Part shown: positions 1-8,798 of the stretch, in pieces
Numbering within the stretch: the first letter of the stretch is position 1
Layout of the letters: each line of letters begins with the position of its first letter
Source of the DNA: UBA3537 sp045561735
GTDB taxonomy: Bacteria; Bacteroidota; Bacteroidia; Flavobacteriales; Flavobacteriaceae
Direction of reading: 5' to 3'
NCBI GenBank assembly: GCA_045561735.1
Contig: JBJKXC010000014.1
Coordinates: forward strand, 1 to 45,747
Length of the DNA stretch: 45,747 nt
Made by a program: the position numbers and the translations under genes
Notes under the pieces: generated by a model
Told to the model about the DNA's origin: nothing
Databases searched by the model: none
The model's input: only the letters and a program-made list of their open reading frames with translations

Positions 1-390
<390 letters not shown>

Positions 391-512
391 CTGTTTTTTT
401 TGTGAAGTTTATTTTACTTTTTCATGTATATTTTTTCAATATGTTAACTTATTGTTCAGTTAATTCTGAAATATGATTTATATCAATTTTTTGATTTTAA
501 ATCAAATAACCC

Positions 513-619
513 TAAGGTGGTTATTGCAATGGGGCTCACCTCTTACCATCCCGAACAGAGAAGTTAAGCCCATTAGCGCCGATGGTACTACACTTGTGGA
601 AGAGTAGGTCACTGCCTTT
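513..619 (+). rRNA. 5S ribosomal RNA
   Basis: The sequence reads as a typical Bacteroidota 5S rRNA, with the conserved core CCCGAACAGAGAAGTTAAG at about 550-568. The ends are set by helix I: AAGGTGGT at 514-521 pairs with ACTGCCTT at 611-618, including two G-U pairs. The length of about 107 nt is normal. It lies downstream of the 23S gene and directly before a terminator hairpin, so it is the last gene of the rRNA operon. Confidence 0.95.
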
Positions 620-624
620 TTTTG

Positions 625-654
625 AAACCCTCACAGTAATGTGGGGGTTTTTTT
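625..654 (+). terminator. rRNA operon intrinsic terminator
   Basis: AAACCCTCAC (625-634) pairs with GTGGGGGTTT (641-650) as a 10 bp stem with one G-U pair and a 6 nt loop, followed by a T tract through 654. It starts six bases after the 5S 3' end and is the expected end of the rRNA transcript. Confidence 0.9.
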
Positions 655-748
655 GTGGATTCAACTGTGCTACTTCGATTTAATTGTTTTTGAGTTTATT
701 TATAGTTAAAAAAAGAGCATATTATTATATATTTTTATAAAGAAACGG

Positions 749-976
749 CTATTTAAAAATACTATCCATGATGATTTTAATGCCTTTAAAACCTAAGTAA
801 ATTGCAACTCCACAAATTACAATACCCGCAATTACTAGAGGTATGTAAAGAGGTTTTTCGGGATTGGACAGTCCTGCATGCAATAAAATAGGTCCCAAAA
901 AGAGTGTAACCAAGGTGAGTCCCATGGTTTTAAGGCCTTTTACAAGTTGTAGTTTATTGGTACGCTTAGTTTCCAT
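749..976 (-). CDS. DUF6095 family small membrane protein
   Basis: This is a small protein of 75 residues from the ATG at 976; in-frame ATGs at 982 and 988 would add two or four residues. It has two clear hydrophobic helices, roughly residues 13-36 and 43-68, joined by a short polar loop with NPEKPLY, and a basic N-terminus. It is therefore probably an inner-membrane protein. I recall this family (DUF6095) as a short two-helix protein next to murQ in Flavobacteriaceae; no function is known. Its start overlaps the end of murQ, so it is probably translated from the same transcript. The 655-748 stretch beyond its stop holds no clear gene or hairpin. Confidence 0.75.
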   Translation of the reverse strand: METKRTNKLQLVKGLKTMGLTLVTLFLGPILLHAGLSNPEKPLYIPLVIAGIVICGVAIYLGFKGIKIIMDSIFK

Positions 977-1784
977 TTTCATAGGCATTAATGGCTGCGC
1001 GAACGCTTTGATGTTTCAAAAGCAATGCTTTAGCTTGGACTTCTTTAATTTGCAGTTCATTCATTAGCATTTTGGTACCACGGATAACAAGTTTATCATT
1101 GCTAAGTTTCATGTCCACCATTTTATTGCCCTTTACATGTCCCAGTTGAATCATAGAGGTAGTCGTTATCATATTTAAAACAAGTTTTTGTGCCGTTCCC
1201 GCTTTCATTCGTGAACTTCCGGTTACAACTTCAGGACCTACCACGACTTCAATCGGATAATCTGATAATTTTGTCAGTGGACTTTCGGCATTGCAGGTGA
1301 TGCATCCCGTTGGAATTTGCTGCATTTTACAAGCTTCTAAGGCGCCAATTACATAGGGGGTTGTACCAGAGGCAGCAATACCTATCACAATATCCTTTGG
1401 GTTGATGTCATAATTTTCAAGGTCTTTCCATCCCTGTTTTGGATCGTCTTCAGCAAATTCTACTGCTTTTCGAATTGCGGTGTCACCACCTGCAATCAAC
1501 CCAATAACTAGGCCGTGAGGGACCCCAAATGTTGGGGGACACTCAGAGGCATCTAAAATTCCCAAGCGTCCGCTAGTACCTGCCCCTATATAAAACAGTC
1601 GGCCTCCAGATTTTAATTGGGCAACTACTTTAATAATTAAGTTTTCTAATTCAGGTATTGCTTTTTTGACAGCTTTAGCAACCGTTTCGTCTTCGCTGTT
1701 AATTGCTGTTAAAAGATTTGAAATGGACTTTTTCTCTAAATGATTATAGTGAGAATCTTGCTCTGTTGTTTTTGTAAAGTCCAT
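966..1784 (-). CDS. murQ: N-acetylmuramic acid 6-phosphate etherase
   Basis: MurQ cleaves the lactyl ether of MurNAc-6-phosphate to give GlcNAc-6-phosphate and D-lactate in cytoplasmic recycling of cell-wall sugar. The protein is one SIS domain. The sugar-phosphate loop GAGTSGRLG is at about residues 67-75, followed by ASECPPTFG with the glutamate equivalent to the catalytic Glu of E. coli MurQ, and VEFAEDD about 30 residues on. GSSRMKAGTAQK is the typical C-terminal signature. The open frame extends to a TTG at 1790, but the ATG at 1784 (MDFTKTTEQ, 272 aa) fits the family better. A good promoter lies just upstream, only three bases from the ATG. DUF6095 overlaps its 3' end. Confidence 0.95.
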   Translation of the reverse strand: MDFTKTTEQDSHYNHLEKKSISNLLTAINSEDETVAKAVKKAIPELENLIIKVVAQLKSGGRLFYIGAGTSGRLGILDASECPPTFGVPHGLVIGLIAGGDTAIRKAVEFAEDDPKQGWKDLENYDINPKDIVIGIAASGTTPYVIGALEACKMQQIPTGCITCNAESPLTKLSDYPIEVVVGPEVVTGSSRMKAGTAQKLVLNMITTTSMIQLGHVKGNKMVDMKLSNDKLVIRGTKMLMNELQIKEVQAKALLLKHQSVRAAINAYENGN

Positions 1785-1787
1785 ATA

Positions 1788-1816
1788 CAAAAATACTATT
1801 TTAAAAACACTTTCAA
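1788..1816 (-). promoter_or_regulatory. Flavobacterial promoter for murQ
   Basis: On the minus strand TATTTTTG (1795 down to 1788) matches the Bacteroidota -7 box TAnnTTTG. A TTG (1816-1814) lies 18 bp upstream, within the 17-23 bp spacing reported for Flavobacterium. The box ends only three bases before the murQ ATG, so the transcript may be leaderless or nearly so. Confidence 0.6.
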
Positions 1817-1824
1817 TTTTTTAA

Positions 1825-2625
1825 CTATTCAATCTGCAAGCTTGCATTATAGGTTTCTGAAATGCTAAAATATCCCATCGGATAATGACTTGCTTCAGAA
1901 CTGTTGTAGACATTTCCGCGCACTGAGGTTGGTGTGGTCTTAAAAGGATCACCCCCTTCTTCGGTTTGTTCAATGACTGCGCTCATAAAATTAAAATAGC
2001 TTTCATCAGCACCGTAAAGTGTTATGTAGGCAGTGTCTCCCGGTTCTAGATCCTCATAGAAATAGGAGAATGTAAAGGCATTACCTTGGTAGAATTCGTC
2101 TTTGGTTGCCAAAAAATTGTTGTACCCAAAATCAAGGACGTAAAAATCCTCTCGGCTGCCATCATCTGTAAAAGTAACAATGACTTCAATTTCATCTCCT
2201 TCAAATAAAGTTTCATCTCCTTGCAATAGGGTGTCAATGGGAGTGGCTGGAATTAGTTGCTCTACAGATGATTCATAAGTTTCTCCATTGTAGAGGATGA
2301 TAAGTTTGTAATTCACTTCAAAAATGGGTGTAAAATCCAACATATAATGTCCTGGATTCACAGCATCATGCAAAAATGGATGCGTTATGTTATTGTCTAC
2401 TTCTAAAATTTCGACTTCTGCATCTGTGACCCACTGAATATTTTCATCATAAAAACCAGCTGTCAAGCTCAATGCTATGACTTGAGGATCTGTGTTTTCG
2501 GGATTCATTTTTATGCGGGCATCAATGCTTAATCGTTCTTCTGCAGTGTTTAAATCCAGTAAAATCACATCTTCACAAGAAGTTCCTAAAAAACCAATAC
2601 TTAAGAATATCAAAAATCGTTTCAT
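1825..2625 (-). CDS. DUF4249 domain lipoprotein
   Basis: This is a 266-residue secreted lipoprotein. A short basic and hydrophobic signal peptide ends in the lipobox-like GFLGTSC, placing the acylated Cys near residue 17. The rest is a beta-rich, acidic protein with features I associate with DUF4249: an N-terminal region reading LNTAEERLSIDARI, then ALSLTAGFYDEN and repeated Gly/Asp-rich turns. DUF4249 proteins are habitually encoded directly after a TonB-dependent receptor, and here the start lies 3 nt after the receptor's stop. By analogy with SusC/SusD-like pairs it is probably an outer-membrane accessory for uptake of an unknown substrate; that is inference. Confidence 0.82.
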   Translation of the reverse strand: MKRFLIFLSIGFLGTSCEDVILLDLNTAEERLSIDARIKMNPENTDPQVIALSLTAGFYDENIQWVTDAEVEILEVDNNITHPFLHDAVNPGHYMLDFTPIFEVNYKLIILYNGETYESSVEQLIPATPIDTLLQGDETLFEGDEIEVIVTFTDDGSREDFYVLDFGYNNFLATKDEFYQGNAFTFSYFYEDLEPGDTAYITLYGADESYFNFMSAVIEQTEEGGDPFKTTPTSVRGNVYNSSEASHYPMGYFSISETYNASLQIE

Positions 2626-2628
2626 GGT

Positions 2629-4989
2629 TTAAAATTTAAAGTTATAGCTGACCGCACCGATCGCTCCAAAAATGGAGAGCTTGAGCGCTTCATTTTGTCC
2701 AGTATCTGTATTCTGTCTAAAATTCAATGATTGGGCATTTTTACGGTTGTACAAATTGTAAATGCTGAAAACCCATTCGCCGCGCCAACCTTTGGTTTTC
2801 TCTAGCTTTGGGATATATTTGGCAGAAACATCAAATCTGTGATAAGCAGGCAATCGGCTGGAATTTCGAGCTTCATAGGTGGGTATAACCAAACCATTGT
2901 AAATATACTGTCCATTGGGGTAGGTGGTGGGTTGCCCTGTTTGGTAGAGAAAATTAGCATTTAACGTCCATTTTTTATTGAGATCATAACTTGAGGTTAT
3001 AGAAATGTCATGCGTTTTATCGAATGGAGTATTGTACCAGTTTTCATTATTAATGCCAGGTTCCGAAGGATTTCGGCCTTGAGTTTGCTGTTCGGATTTT
3101 GAGAGGGTATAGGCCATCCATCCTTTAAGTCTACCATTGTTTTTGCGAAGTAAAATTTCCAAACCATAGGCCCTAGAACGTCCATTGAGTAAAACTTGTT
3201 CAATGGCTTTGTTGGCAATTAAATTAGCCCCATCAATGTAATCGATGCGATTTTTAGTTTTTTTGTAATAGGCTTCAATTTCGAAACTGTAATCATTGTA
3301 ATTTTTAAAATAACCTAGGGCAATTTGATCCAAAAGTTGTGGTTTTATGTATTTTCCACTGGGGGCCCATACATCTAGTGGAGTTGGTGCTGTTGTGTTT
3401 GACAACAAATGTAAGTACTGTGCAATTCGGTTGTAGCTGGCTTTTACAGAGCTGTTTTCGTTTAGTAAATAAGACAAAGCCACTCTAGGCTCAATGTTCA
3501 TAAATGAAGCTTCCACACTTCCGCTTGATGTGTCTATTGAACCCGTGGGGTCTACAGCTTCATAAATTTGTAAATCAGGATTAAAAGCCACAGCGATGTC
3601 ATTTTCATAACGGTTCAACTCGTCTTGGCCTAGCCGCAAGAAACTACTAAGCCTTGCCCCGTAACTCAGCGATATATTTTCTGAGACTTGTTGCTTTATG
3701 TCTAAGTAGACCGCATTTTCAAAAGCATTTTTTTTGGTCAATTTTTCTCTATTGATACCCGATGTTGGTCCATTGGGTTGAATGATTCCAGGATTGAAGC
3801 CATAGTAGGTGCTGTGCAAGCCGTATTCTAAGCTATAACGATCATTAAGGTATTGTTTTAAATCGAATTTGATATTCATGTTTTGTATGCCAGAATTCCA
3901 TTCAAAACCGACAAAATTTAAATCTAATCCGTAATAATAATCCGAATAAATCAAAGATAAATTTGAAAATAATTGCTCTGAAAATAAATGATTCCAACGA
4001 AAATTAACTACCGTGTTACCATAGGTGTTTTCAAAACTATTGGATACATTAAATACATCCCGACCAAAATAACCTGACAAATAAATCTTATTATCCGCAT
4101 CCAAACGATAGCTTAATTTGGTATTTAAGTCATAGAAATAGGCAATATTCTCAATATCAAAAAGCGGTAAAAACAAATGGGCATAGGTAGAGCGCCCGCC
4201 AAATAAAAAAGATCCTTTTTCTTTCTCCAAAGGGCCTTCTAATAAAATACGACTGGCCACCAAGCCAATGCCACCATTGCCGTGAAATTCGTTTTTATTG
4301 CCTTCTTTTTGGTAGATATCTAAGACTGAAGCCACCCGTCCGCCGTATTTTGCAGGAATACCGCCTTTATAGAGTTTCAAGTTTTTGATAGCATCGGGAT
4401 TAAAGACCGAGAAAAAACCAAATAAATGAGAAGAATTAAACAAAGTCGCCTCGTCCAATAAAATCAAGTTTTGATCATTAGAGCCCCCACGAACATTAAA
4501 GCCTCCAGTACCTTCACCACCATTGGAAACGCCAGGAAGTAAGGAAATGGCCTTCACCACATCGGCCTCGCCAAAAACAACTGGTATTTGTTTGATGGTG
4601 TTGGCATTTAGGGCATTGACGCTCATTTGAGGTGTTTTGATGTTTATTCGTTCTACATCTGTTTCTAATACAATTTCGTCGAGAGCATCTGCAGTAGTAC
4701 TTAAGCTATAATTTTGAGTCAGATTTTGATCTAAAATTACAATTTCAGTGACTGTATTATAGCCAAGGTAGCTGATGGTGAGCTTGTAGGTTCCTTTTGG
4801 TAATGTGATGGAATAAAAGCCATATTCGTTGGTGATGGTTCCAGTGTTTAGTTCTGGGAAAATCACATTGGCTCCAATTAAAGTTTCTTGTCCTTCACTT
4901 TCGTAAATAGAACCACTGAATGTAAATTGATTTTGAGAGAATCCGAATAATTGAAAAAGGAAAAATAGGCAAATTAAACGCGTGGACAT
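2629..4989 (-). CDS. TonB-dependent receptor with carboxypeptidase-like N-terminal domain
   Basis: This is a 786-residue outer-membrane receptor. A signal peptide (about residues 1-18, ending FGFSQ) is followed by a CarboxypepD_reg-like beta-sandwich domain (about 22-105, GSIYESEGQETLIGANV). The plug domain (about 115-225) contains NVRGGSNDQNLILLDEA and GGIPAKYGGRVASVLDI. The remainder is a 22-strand-type beta barrel ending in the aromatic terminus SYNFKF used for BAM insertion. There is no STN domain and no anti-sigma/ECF pair nearby, so SusC-type transcriptional signalling looks unlikely. The substrate is unknown. The DUF4249 lipoprotein follows after 3 nt and is surely its partner. Confidence 0.93.
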   Translation of the reverse strand: MSTRLICLFFLFQLFGFSQNQFTFSGSIYESEGQETLIGANVIFPELNTGTITNEYGFYSITLPKGTYKLTISYLGYNTVTEIVILDQNLTQNYSLSTTADALDEIVLETDVERINIKTPQMSVNALNANTIKQIPVVFGEADVVKAISLLPGVSNGGEGTGGFNVRGGSNDQNLILLDEATLFNSSHLFGFFSVFNPDAIKNLKLYKGGIPAKYGGRVASVLDIYQKEGNKNEFHGNGGIGLVASRILLEGPLEKEKGSFLFGGRSTYAHLFLPLFDIENIAYFYDLNTKLSYRLDADNKIYLSGYFGRDVFNVSNSFENTYGNTVVNFRWNHLFSEQLFSNLSLIYSDYYYGLDLNFVGFEWNSGIQNMNIKFDLKQYLNDRYSLEYGLHSTYYGFNPGIIQPNGPTSGINREKLTKKNAFENAVYLDIKQQVSENISLSYGARLSSFLRLGQDELNRYENDIAVAFNPDLQIYEAVDPTGSIDTSSGSVEASFMNIEPRVALSYLLNENSSVKASYNRIAQYLHLLSNTTAPTPLDVWAPSGKYIKPQLLDQIALGYFKNYNDYSFEIEAYYKKTKNRIDYIDGANLIANKAIEQVLLNGRSRAYGLEILLRKNNGRLKGWMAYTLSKSEQQTQGRNPSEPGINNENWYNTPFDKTHDISITSSYDLNKKWTLNANFLYQTGQPTTYPNGQYIYNGLVIPTYEARNSSRLPAYHRFDVSAKYIPKLEKTKGWRGEWVFSIYNLYNRKNAQSLNFRQNTDTGQNEALKLSIFGAIGAVSYNFKF

Positions 4990-5010
4990 ATAAAGTTTTT
5001 ACGCCCTAAA

Positions 5011-5044
5011 ATTAAATAAAAAAGGGGTTTTCTAAGTCCCCTTT
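5011..5044 (-). terminator. Intrinsic terminator of icd
   Basis: CCCCTTT (5038-5044) pairs with AAAGGGG (5021-5027) around a 10 nt loop. Read on the minus strand it is followed by a T-rich run (plus-strand A run 5018-5023). It begins 20 bases after the isocitrate dehydrogenase stop. Confidence 0.7.
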
Positions 5045-5064
5045 AACATAACTTTGATGATTAT

Positions 5065-7278
5065 TTACTGATCTAAAATGGCATTAAAAGTCTCACTTGG
5101 ACGCATGGCTTTTTGTATTTTTTCTTCATCCGGTAAATAGTAGCCTCCAATGTCAATCGATTTTCCCTGAACCGCAATAAGTTCTCCGATTATTTTATCT
5201 TCATTTGATTTGAGTTGATCATAAATCTTTTTAAAGGCCAACTTGAGTTCTAAATCTGCTTCTTGGTTGGCAAGTGCTTCCGCCCAAAAAAGAGCTAAGT
5301 AGTAATGACTGCCTCGATTGTCGAGTTCATTTACTTTTCTAGAGGGTGATTTTTTTTCTAATAAAAAATGCTCGGTTGCATCATCTAATGCTGCGCCTAT
5401 AATAGCAGCTTTTGGATGGTTATGTACTTGACTGAAGTGTTCTAGTGATACCGCCAAAGCTAAAAATTCACCAAGAGAATCCCAACGCAAATGGTTTTCA
5501 TCTAAAAATTGTTCAACATGTTTTGGAGCTGAGCCTCCAGCACCAGTTTCAAACAAGCCACCACCGTTCATAAGGGGCACGATTGAAAGCATTTTAGCAC
5601 TTGTTCCTACTTCAAGTATAGGAAATAGATCAGTTAGATAATCTCTTAAAACATTCCCCGTCACCGATATGGTGTCCAAACCATTTTTGAGTCGTTCTAA
5701 TGTGAAATGAGTTGCTTCTAAAGGCGATAAAATTTTAAAATCTAAATCTGATGTATCGTAATCAGTCATATATAGATTCACTTTTTTTATAAGCGCTGCA
5801 TCATGTGCGCGATTTTCATCCAACCAAAAAACCGCTGGTTTTTGAGATGCTCTTGCACGGGTTACTGCTAATTTTACCCAGTCTTGAATTGGTGCGTCTT
5901 TAACTTGACACATCCGCCAAATATCTCCCTTTTCAACCTTGTGCGAGGTGTATATGGTTCCATCTAGGTCTATAACTTCAACAATACCATCTGAATCAAT
6001 TTCAAAAGTTTTGTCATGAGATCCATATTCTTCCGCTTTTTGAGCCATCAAACCTACATTTGGTACAGTTCCCATTGTAGATGGATTAAAAGCGCCGTGT
6101 TTTTTGCAAAAATCTATAGTTGCCGTGTAAATACTTGAATAGCTGCTATCTGGAATGACAGCTTTGGTGTCTTGTTCTAACCCTTTTGCGTTGTACATTT
6201 TACCAGAAGTCCGTATCATAGCTGGCATGGAAGCATCAATAATGACATCACTTGGGACGTGTAAATTGGTAATTCCTTTTTCGTAGTTAACCATAGCTAA
6301 ATCAGGACCATTCTCAAGTGCTTTGTTAAACGCTGCTTCAATTTCACTGCGCTTTTGAAAATCTAATTTTTTTAGTTTATCTAAAATATTTTCATAGCCA
6401 TTGTTGGGGTTAATACCAATTTGTTTAAATTCAGTTTTGTACTTCTCAAAAACATCTGAGAAAAATAGGCGAATCACATGTCCAAAAATAATAGGGTCAC
6501 TTACTTTCATCATGGTTGCTTTCATGTGTAAAGAGAGCAACACTCCGGAGGCTTTAGCTTCCTCAATTTGTTTTTTTATGAATATTTTTAGAGCACTAAC
6601 GTCCATTAAACTTGCATCAAAAATCTCTTTGTCTAAAAGTTTGATACCTTCTTTTAAAATTGTTTTTTGACCTGTGTGACTGCTGTGAACAATATGGACA
6701 GTCGTTTCTTTTTTTAAGGTTACGGATTGTTCGTTGTGCGCAAAGTCCCCGGATTCCATACTGGCAACATGAGTTTTGGAATCAGATTTCCATTCTCCCA
6801 TGATGTGAGGATTTTTTTTGGCATAGCTTTTTACAGCTTTTGGTGCACGGCGGTCTGAATTGCCTTCCCGTAATACAGGATTTACGGCACTTCCTTTAAT
6901 TTTATCATAGCGATTTTTAATTTGTTTTTGTTCATTGCTTTGAGGTTGTTCTGGATATTTTGGAAGGGGATAACCATGAGACTGTAGCTCCGCAATGGCT
7001 TCTTTAAGTTGTGGTAACGAGGCACTAATATTTGGTAGTTTTATCACATTGGCTTCTGGGGTTTTGACAAGATTCCCAAGGCTTTTTAGTGCATTTTCTT
7101 TAGGTTCTTTATTAGAAATATGTTCAGGAAAAGCAGACAGTATTCTTGCAGCTAATGATATGTTTTTGGTCTTTATGGATATACCATAGGGCTCTACAAA
7201 TGACGAGACAATGGGTAGAAATGATCGAGTGGCTAGTGCAGGTGCTTCATCCGTAATGGTGTATATAATTTGAGCCAT
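5065..7278 (-). CDS. icd: Monomeric NADP-dependent isocitrate dehydrogenase
   Basis: This cytoplasmic TCA-cycle enzyme oxidatively decarboxylates isocitrate to 2-oxoglutarate with NADP+. At 737 residues it is the monomeric (IDH-II) type, which is about 740 residues long, and not the ~410-residue homodimeric type. Characteristic segments are the N-terminal IIYTITDEAPALATRSFLPI, then NSDRRAPKAVKSYAKKNPH, DASMPAMIRTSGKMYN, WLDENRAHDAALI and GGGLFETGAGGSAPKHVEQ. The start ATG gives MAQIIYT, standard for the family. A TAnnTTTG box (7332-7339) lies about 53 bases upstream and a hairpin terminator follows, so it is probably a single-gene transcript. Confidence 0.97.
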   Translation of the reverse strand: MAQIIYTITDEAPALATRSFLPIVSSFVEPYGISIKTKNISLAARILSAFPEHISNKEPKENALKSLGNLVKTPEANVIKLPNISASLPQLKEAIAELQSHGYPLPKYPEQPQSNEQKQIKNRYDKIKGSAVNPVLREGNSDRRAPKAVKSYAKKNPHIMGEWKSDSKTHVASMESGDFAHNEQSVTLKKETTVHIVHSSHTGQKTILKEGIKLLDKEIFDASLMDVSALKIFIKKQIEEAKASGVLLSLHMKATMMKVSDPIIFGHVIRLFFSDVFEKYKTEFKQIGINPNNGYENILDKLKKLDFQKRSEIEAAFNKALENGPDLAMVNYEKGITNLHVPSDVIIDASMPAMIRTSGKMYNAKGLEQDTKAVIPDSSYSSIYTATIDFCKKHGAFNPSTMGTVPNVGLMAQKAEEYGSHDKTFEIDSDGIVEVIDLDGTIYTSHKVEKGDIWRMCQVKDAPIQDWVKLAVTRARASQKPAVFWLDENRAHDAALIKKVNLYMTDYDTSDLDFKILSPLEATHFTLERLKNGLDTISVTGNVLRDYLTDLFPILEVGTSAKMLSIVPLMNGGGLFETGAGGSAPKHVEQFLDENHLRWDSLGEFLALAVSLEHFSQVHNHPKAAIIGAALDDATEHFLLEKKSPSRKVNELDNRGSHYYLALFWAEALANQEADLELKLAFKKIYDQLKSNEDKIIGELIAVQGKSIDIGGYYLPDEEKIQKAMRPSETFNAILDQ

Positions 7279-7331
7279 AAAGTAAGCTTTTTACAGCTTG
7301 ATTTTTTCTGTTGTTTGTTTTAAAAAGCCTT

Positions 7332-7339
7332 CAAATATA
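7332..7339 (-). promoter_or_regulatory. Probable -7 box for icd
   Basis: TATATTTG on the minus strand fits TAnnTTTG. No TTG sits at 17-23 bp, so only half of the consensus is present. Further upstream a 7 bp inverted repeat (TTTGTCA 7404-7410 and TGACAAA 7421-7427) could be an operator or chance. Confidence 0.4.
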
Positions 7340-7443
7340 TTAAAAACCCCAGTATTAAGAGTTTAAATAATAAATGAATTTTAACATTTTGATAACAATC
7401 CAATTTGTCATCTCTTTTTTTGACAAAATGATAAACTTTTAAC

Positions 7444-7473
7444 AAAAAAAAGCGCTGTTATAACAGCGCTTTT
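7444..7473 (-). terminator. Intrinsic terminator of rplS
   Basis: This is a perfect 13 bp inverted repeat: AAAAGCGCTGTTA (7448-7460) against TAACAGCGCTTTT (7461-7473). The innermost bases would form the loop, and a run of eight A on the plus strand gives the U tract for the minus-strand transcript. It begins 25 nt after the rplS stop. Confidence 0.88.
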
Positions 7474-7497
7474 GTAAAATTAATTATTTGGAAATAA

Positions 7498-7848
7498 TTA
7501 CTTAGTACGTTCTTTAATTCTAGCTTTCTTACCAGTTAATTCTCTAAAATAGAAAATACGGGCACGACGTACTTTACCACGTTTATTAATTTCAATTTTT
7601 TGCAAGGCAGGCATGTTCATAGGGAAGATACGCTCAACTCCAATTGTTCCTGACATTTTTCTAATTGTAAAGGTTTCAGAGGCTCCAGTTCCTCTTTTTT
7701 GTAGAACAACGCCACGGAAAAACTGGGTTCTTACTTTTTGACCTTCACGGATTTCGTAAAATACAGTGATAGTATCACCGGCAGAAAACTCAGGGAAGTC
7801 TTTTTTTGTTACAAATTCGTCTTGAACGAATTTAATTAAGGATTCCAT
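7498..7848 (-). CDS. rplS: 50S ribosomal protein L19
   Basis: L19 sits at the 30S-50S interface. The 116-residue length is usual for the family. Conserved parts are FSAGDTITVFYEIREG (about residues 20-36), RTQFFRGVVLQKRGTGASETFTIRK (40-65), GVERIFPMN (70-78) and the basic C-terminus GKVRRARIFYFREL. A full promoter (7920-7949) lies about 70 bases upstream and a strong hairpin follows the stop, so it is probably its own transcript although trmD lies upstream in the same direction, as in many bacteria. The leader of about 65 nt has room for autoregulation, but I recognise no defined element in it. Confidence 0.97.
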   Translation of the reverse strand: MESLIKFVQDEFVTKKDFPEFSAGDTITVFYEIREGQKVRTQFFRGVVLQKRGTGASETFTIRKMSGTIGVERIFPMNMPALQKIEINKRGKVRRARIFYFRELTGKKARIKERTK

Positions 7849-7919
7849 AGTAATTATTTTATGAATTTTTTCGAATCAACATGTACGATTATCGCTAGAG
7901 GTTAATCAGAAATTGGATG

Positions 7920-7949
7920 CAAATATAAGCAATAATTAAATGCTTACAA
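7920..7949 (-). promoter_or_regulatory. Flavobacterial promoter for rplS
   Basis: On the minus strand TTG (7949-7947), a 19 bp spacer, then TATATTTG (7927-7920). This is a full match to the TTG-N17-23-TAnnTTTG consensus, placed between trmD and rplS. Confidence 0.7.
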
Positions 7950-7963
7950 TTTTTGTTAGATTT

Positions 7964-8641
7964 TTATTCATTCAGTAAATCGGGTCTTTTACTTTTTGTT
8001 CTTTCATAGGCTTGTTCTTCTCGCCATTTTTCAATTTCAGGAAAATTCCCACTGAACAACAACTCGGGGACTTCCCATCCCTTGTAGGAACGTGGTCTTG
8101 TATAAATGGGTGGTGCTAATAAGTTGTCTTGAAAAGAATCGGTTAAAGCAGAGGTTTCATTTCCAAGAACACCAGGAATTAATCGAATTATAGCATCACA
8201 CAAAACGGCAGCCCCTAATTCTCCCCCAGAAAGCACATAATCGCCAATGGAGATTTCTTTGGTGATAAAATGATCTCTAACCCTTTGGTCGACTCCTTTG
8301 TAATGGCCGCATAAAATGATAAGATTTCCTTTCAAAGAGAGTTGATTTGCAATATTTTGATCTAGCAGGCTTCCATCAGGGGTCATGTATATAACTTCCT
8401 CATAGTTGCGTTCAGATTTTAGTTTTGTAATGCATTTATCAATTGGCTCAATGGTCATTACCATGCCTGCACCACCACCAAATTGATAGTCGTCTACGGA
8501 TTTGTAATTATCTGATGTGTAGTCTCTTAAGCTGTGAACATAAACGTCTACAAGCTTTGCATCTATAGCACGTTTGAGAATTGAAGCTTCAAAAGGGCTT
8601 TTGAGTAATTCAGGAACAATACATATGATGTCAATGCGCAT
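7964..8641 (-). CDS. trmD: tRNA (guanine-37-N1)-methyltransferase
   Basis: TrmD is a SPOUT methyltransferase that uses SAM to make m1G37 in tRNAs and so prevents +1 frameshifting. The protein has 225 residues, matching the family. It begins MRIDIICIVPELLKSPFEASILKRA. The knotted SAM site contains LCGHYKGVDQRV (about residues 111-122) and IGDYVLSGGELGAAVLCDAIIRLIPGVLG (about 132-160), with DSFQ and the GRPPVYTRP-like LLAPPIYTRP following. The start is an ATG with a TATATTTG box 17 bases upstream. rplS lies downstream but has its own promoter. Confidence 0.97.
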   Translation of the reverse strand: MRIDIICIVPELLKSPFEASILKRAIDAKLVDVYVHSLRDYTSDNYKSVDDYQFGGGAGMVMTIEPIDKCITKLKSERNYEEVIYMTPDGSLLDQNIANQLSLKGNLIILCGHYKGVDQRVRDHFITKEISIGDYVLSGGELGAAVLCDAIIRLIPGVLGNETSALTDSFQDNLLAPPIYTRPRSYKGWEVPELLFSGNFPEIEKWREEQAYERTKSKRPDLLNE

Positions 8642-8658
8642 TTGTCAAAATATATTTA

Positions 8659-8666
8659 CAAATATA
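8659..8666 (-). promoter_or_regulatory. Probable -7 box for trmD
   Basis: TATATTTG on the minus strand, 17 bases before the trmD ATG. No TTG is found at the standard spacing. Confidence 0.4.
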
Positions 8667-8746
8667 AGTGAATTATGCTTAGATTTTTGGGAGATGAACA
8701 ATGAGTAAAATTTCTTTTTTAAACGATGTCGTTAATAAATTCAATT

Positions 8747-8778
8747 AAAAATCGCTTACAATACTGTAAGCGATTTTT
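8747..8778 (-). terminator. Terminator downstream of the HtrA-family protease
   Basis: This is a perfect 14 bp stem: AAAAATCGCTTACA (8747-8760) and TGTAAGCGATTTTT (8765-8778) with a 4 nt loop. It ends 20 bases past the protease stop on the minus strand. A/T runs flank both sides, so it could stop transcription in either direction. Confidence 0.85.
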
Positions 8779-8798
8779 AAATAAGATAGGTTGTTCAT

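Noticed and set aside
391..512. tRNA or other gene in the 23S-5S spacer
   Set aside because: The spacer is AT-rich with no cloverleaf or conserved T-loop sequence.
864..1067. Plus-strand open frame opposite DUF6095 and murQ, and many similar antisense frames elsewhere
   Set aside because: These are mirror frames of well-supported genes, with no family similarity or promoter of their own.
1835..1846. 12 bp palindrome TGCAAGCTTGCA near the end of the DUF4249 gene
   Set aside because: It lies inside coding sequence (reading the final residues) and has no T tract; likely chance.
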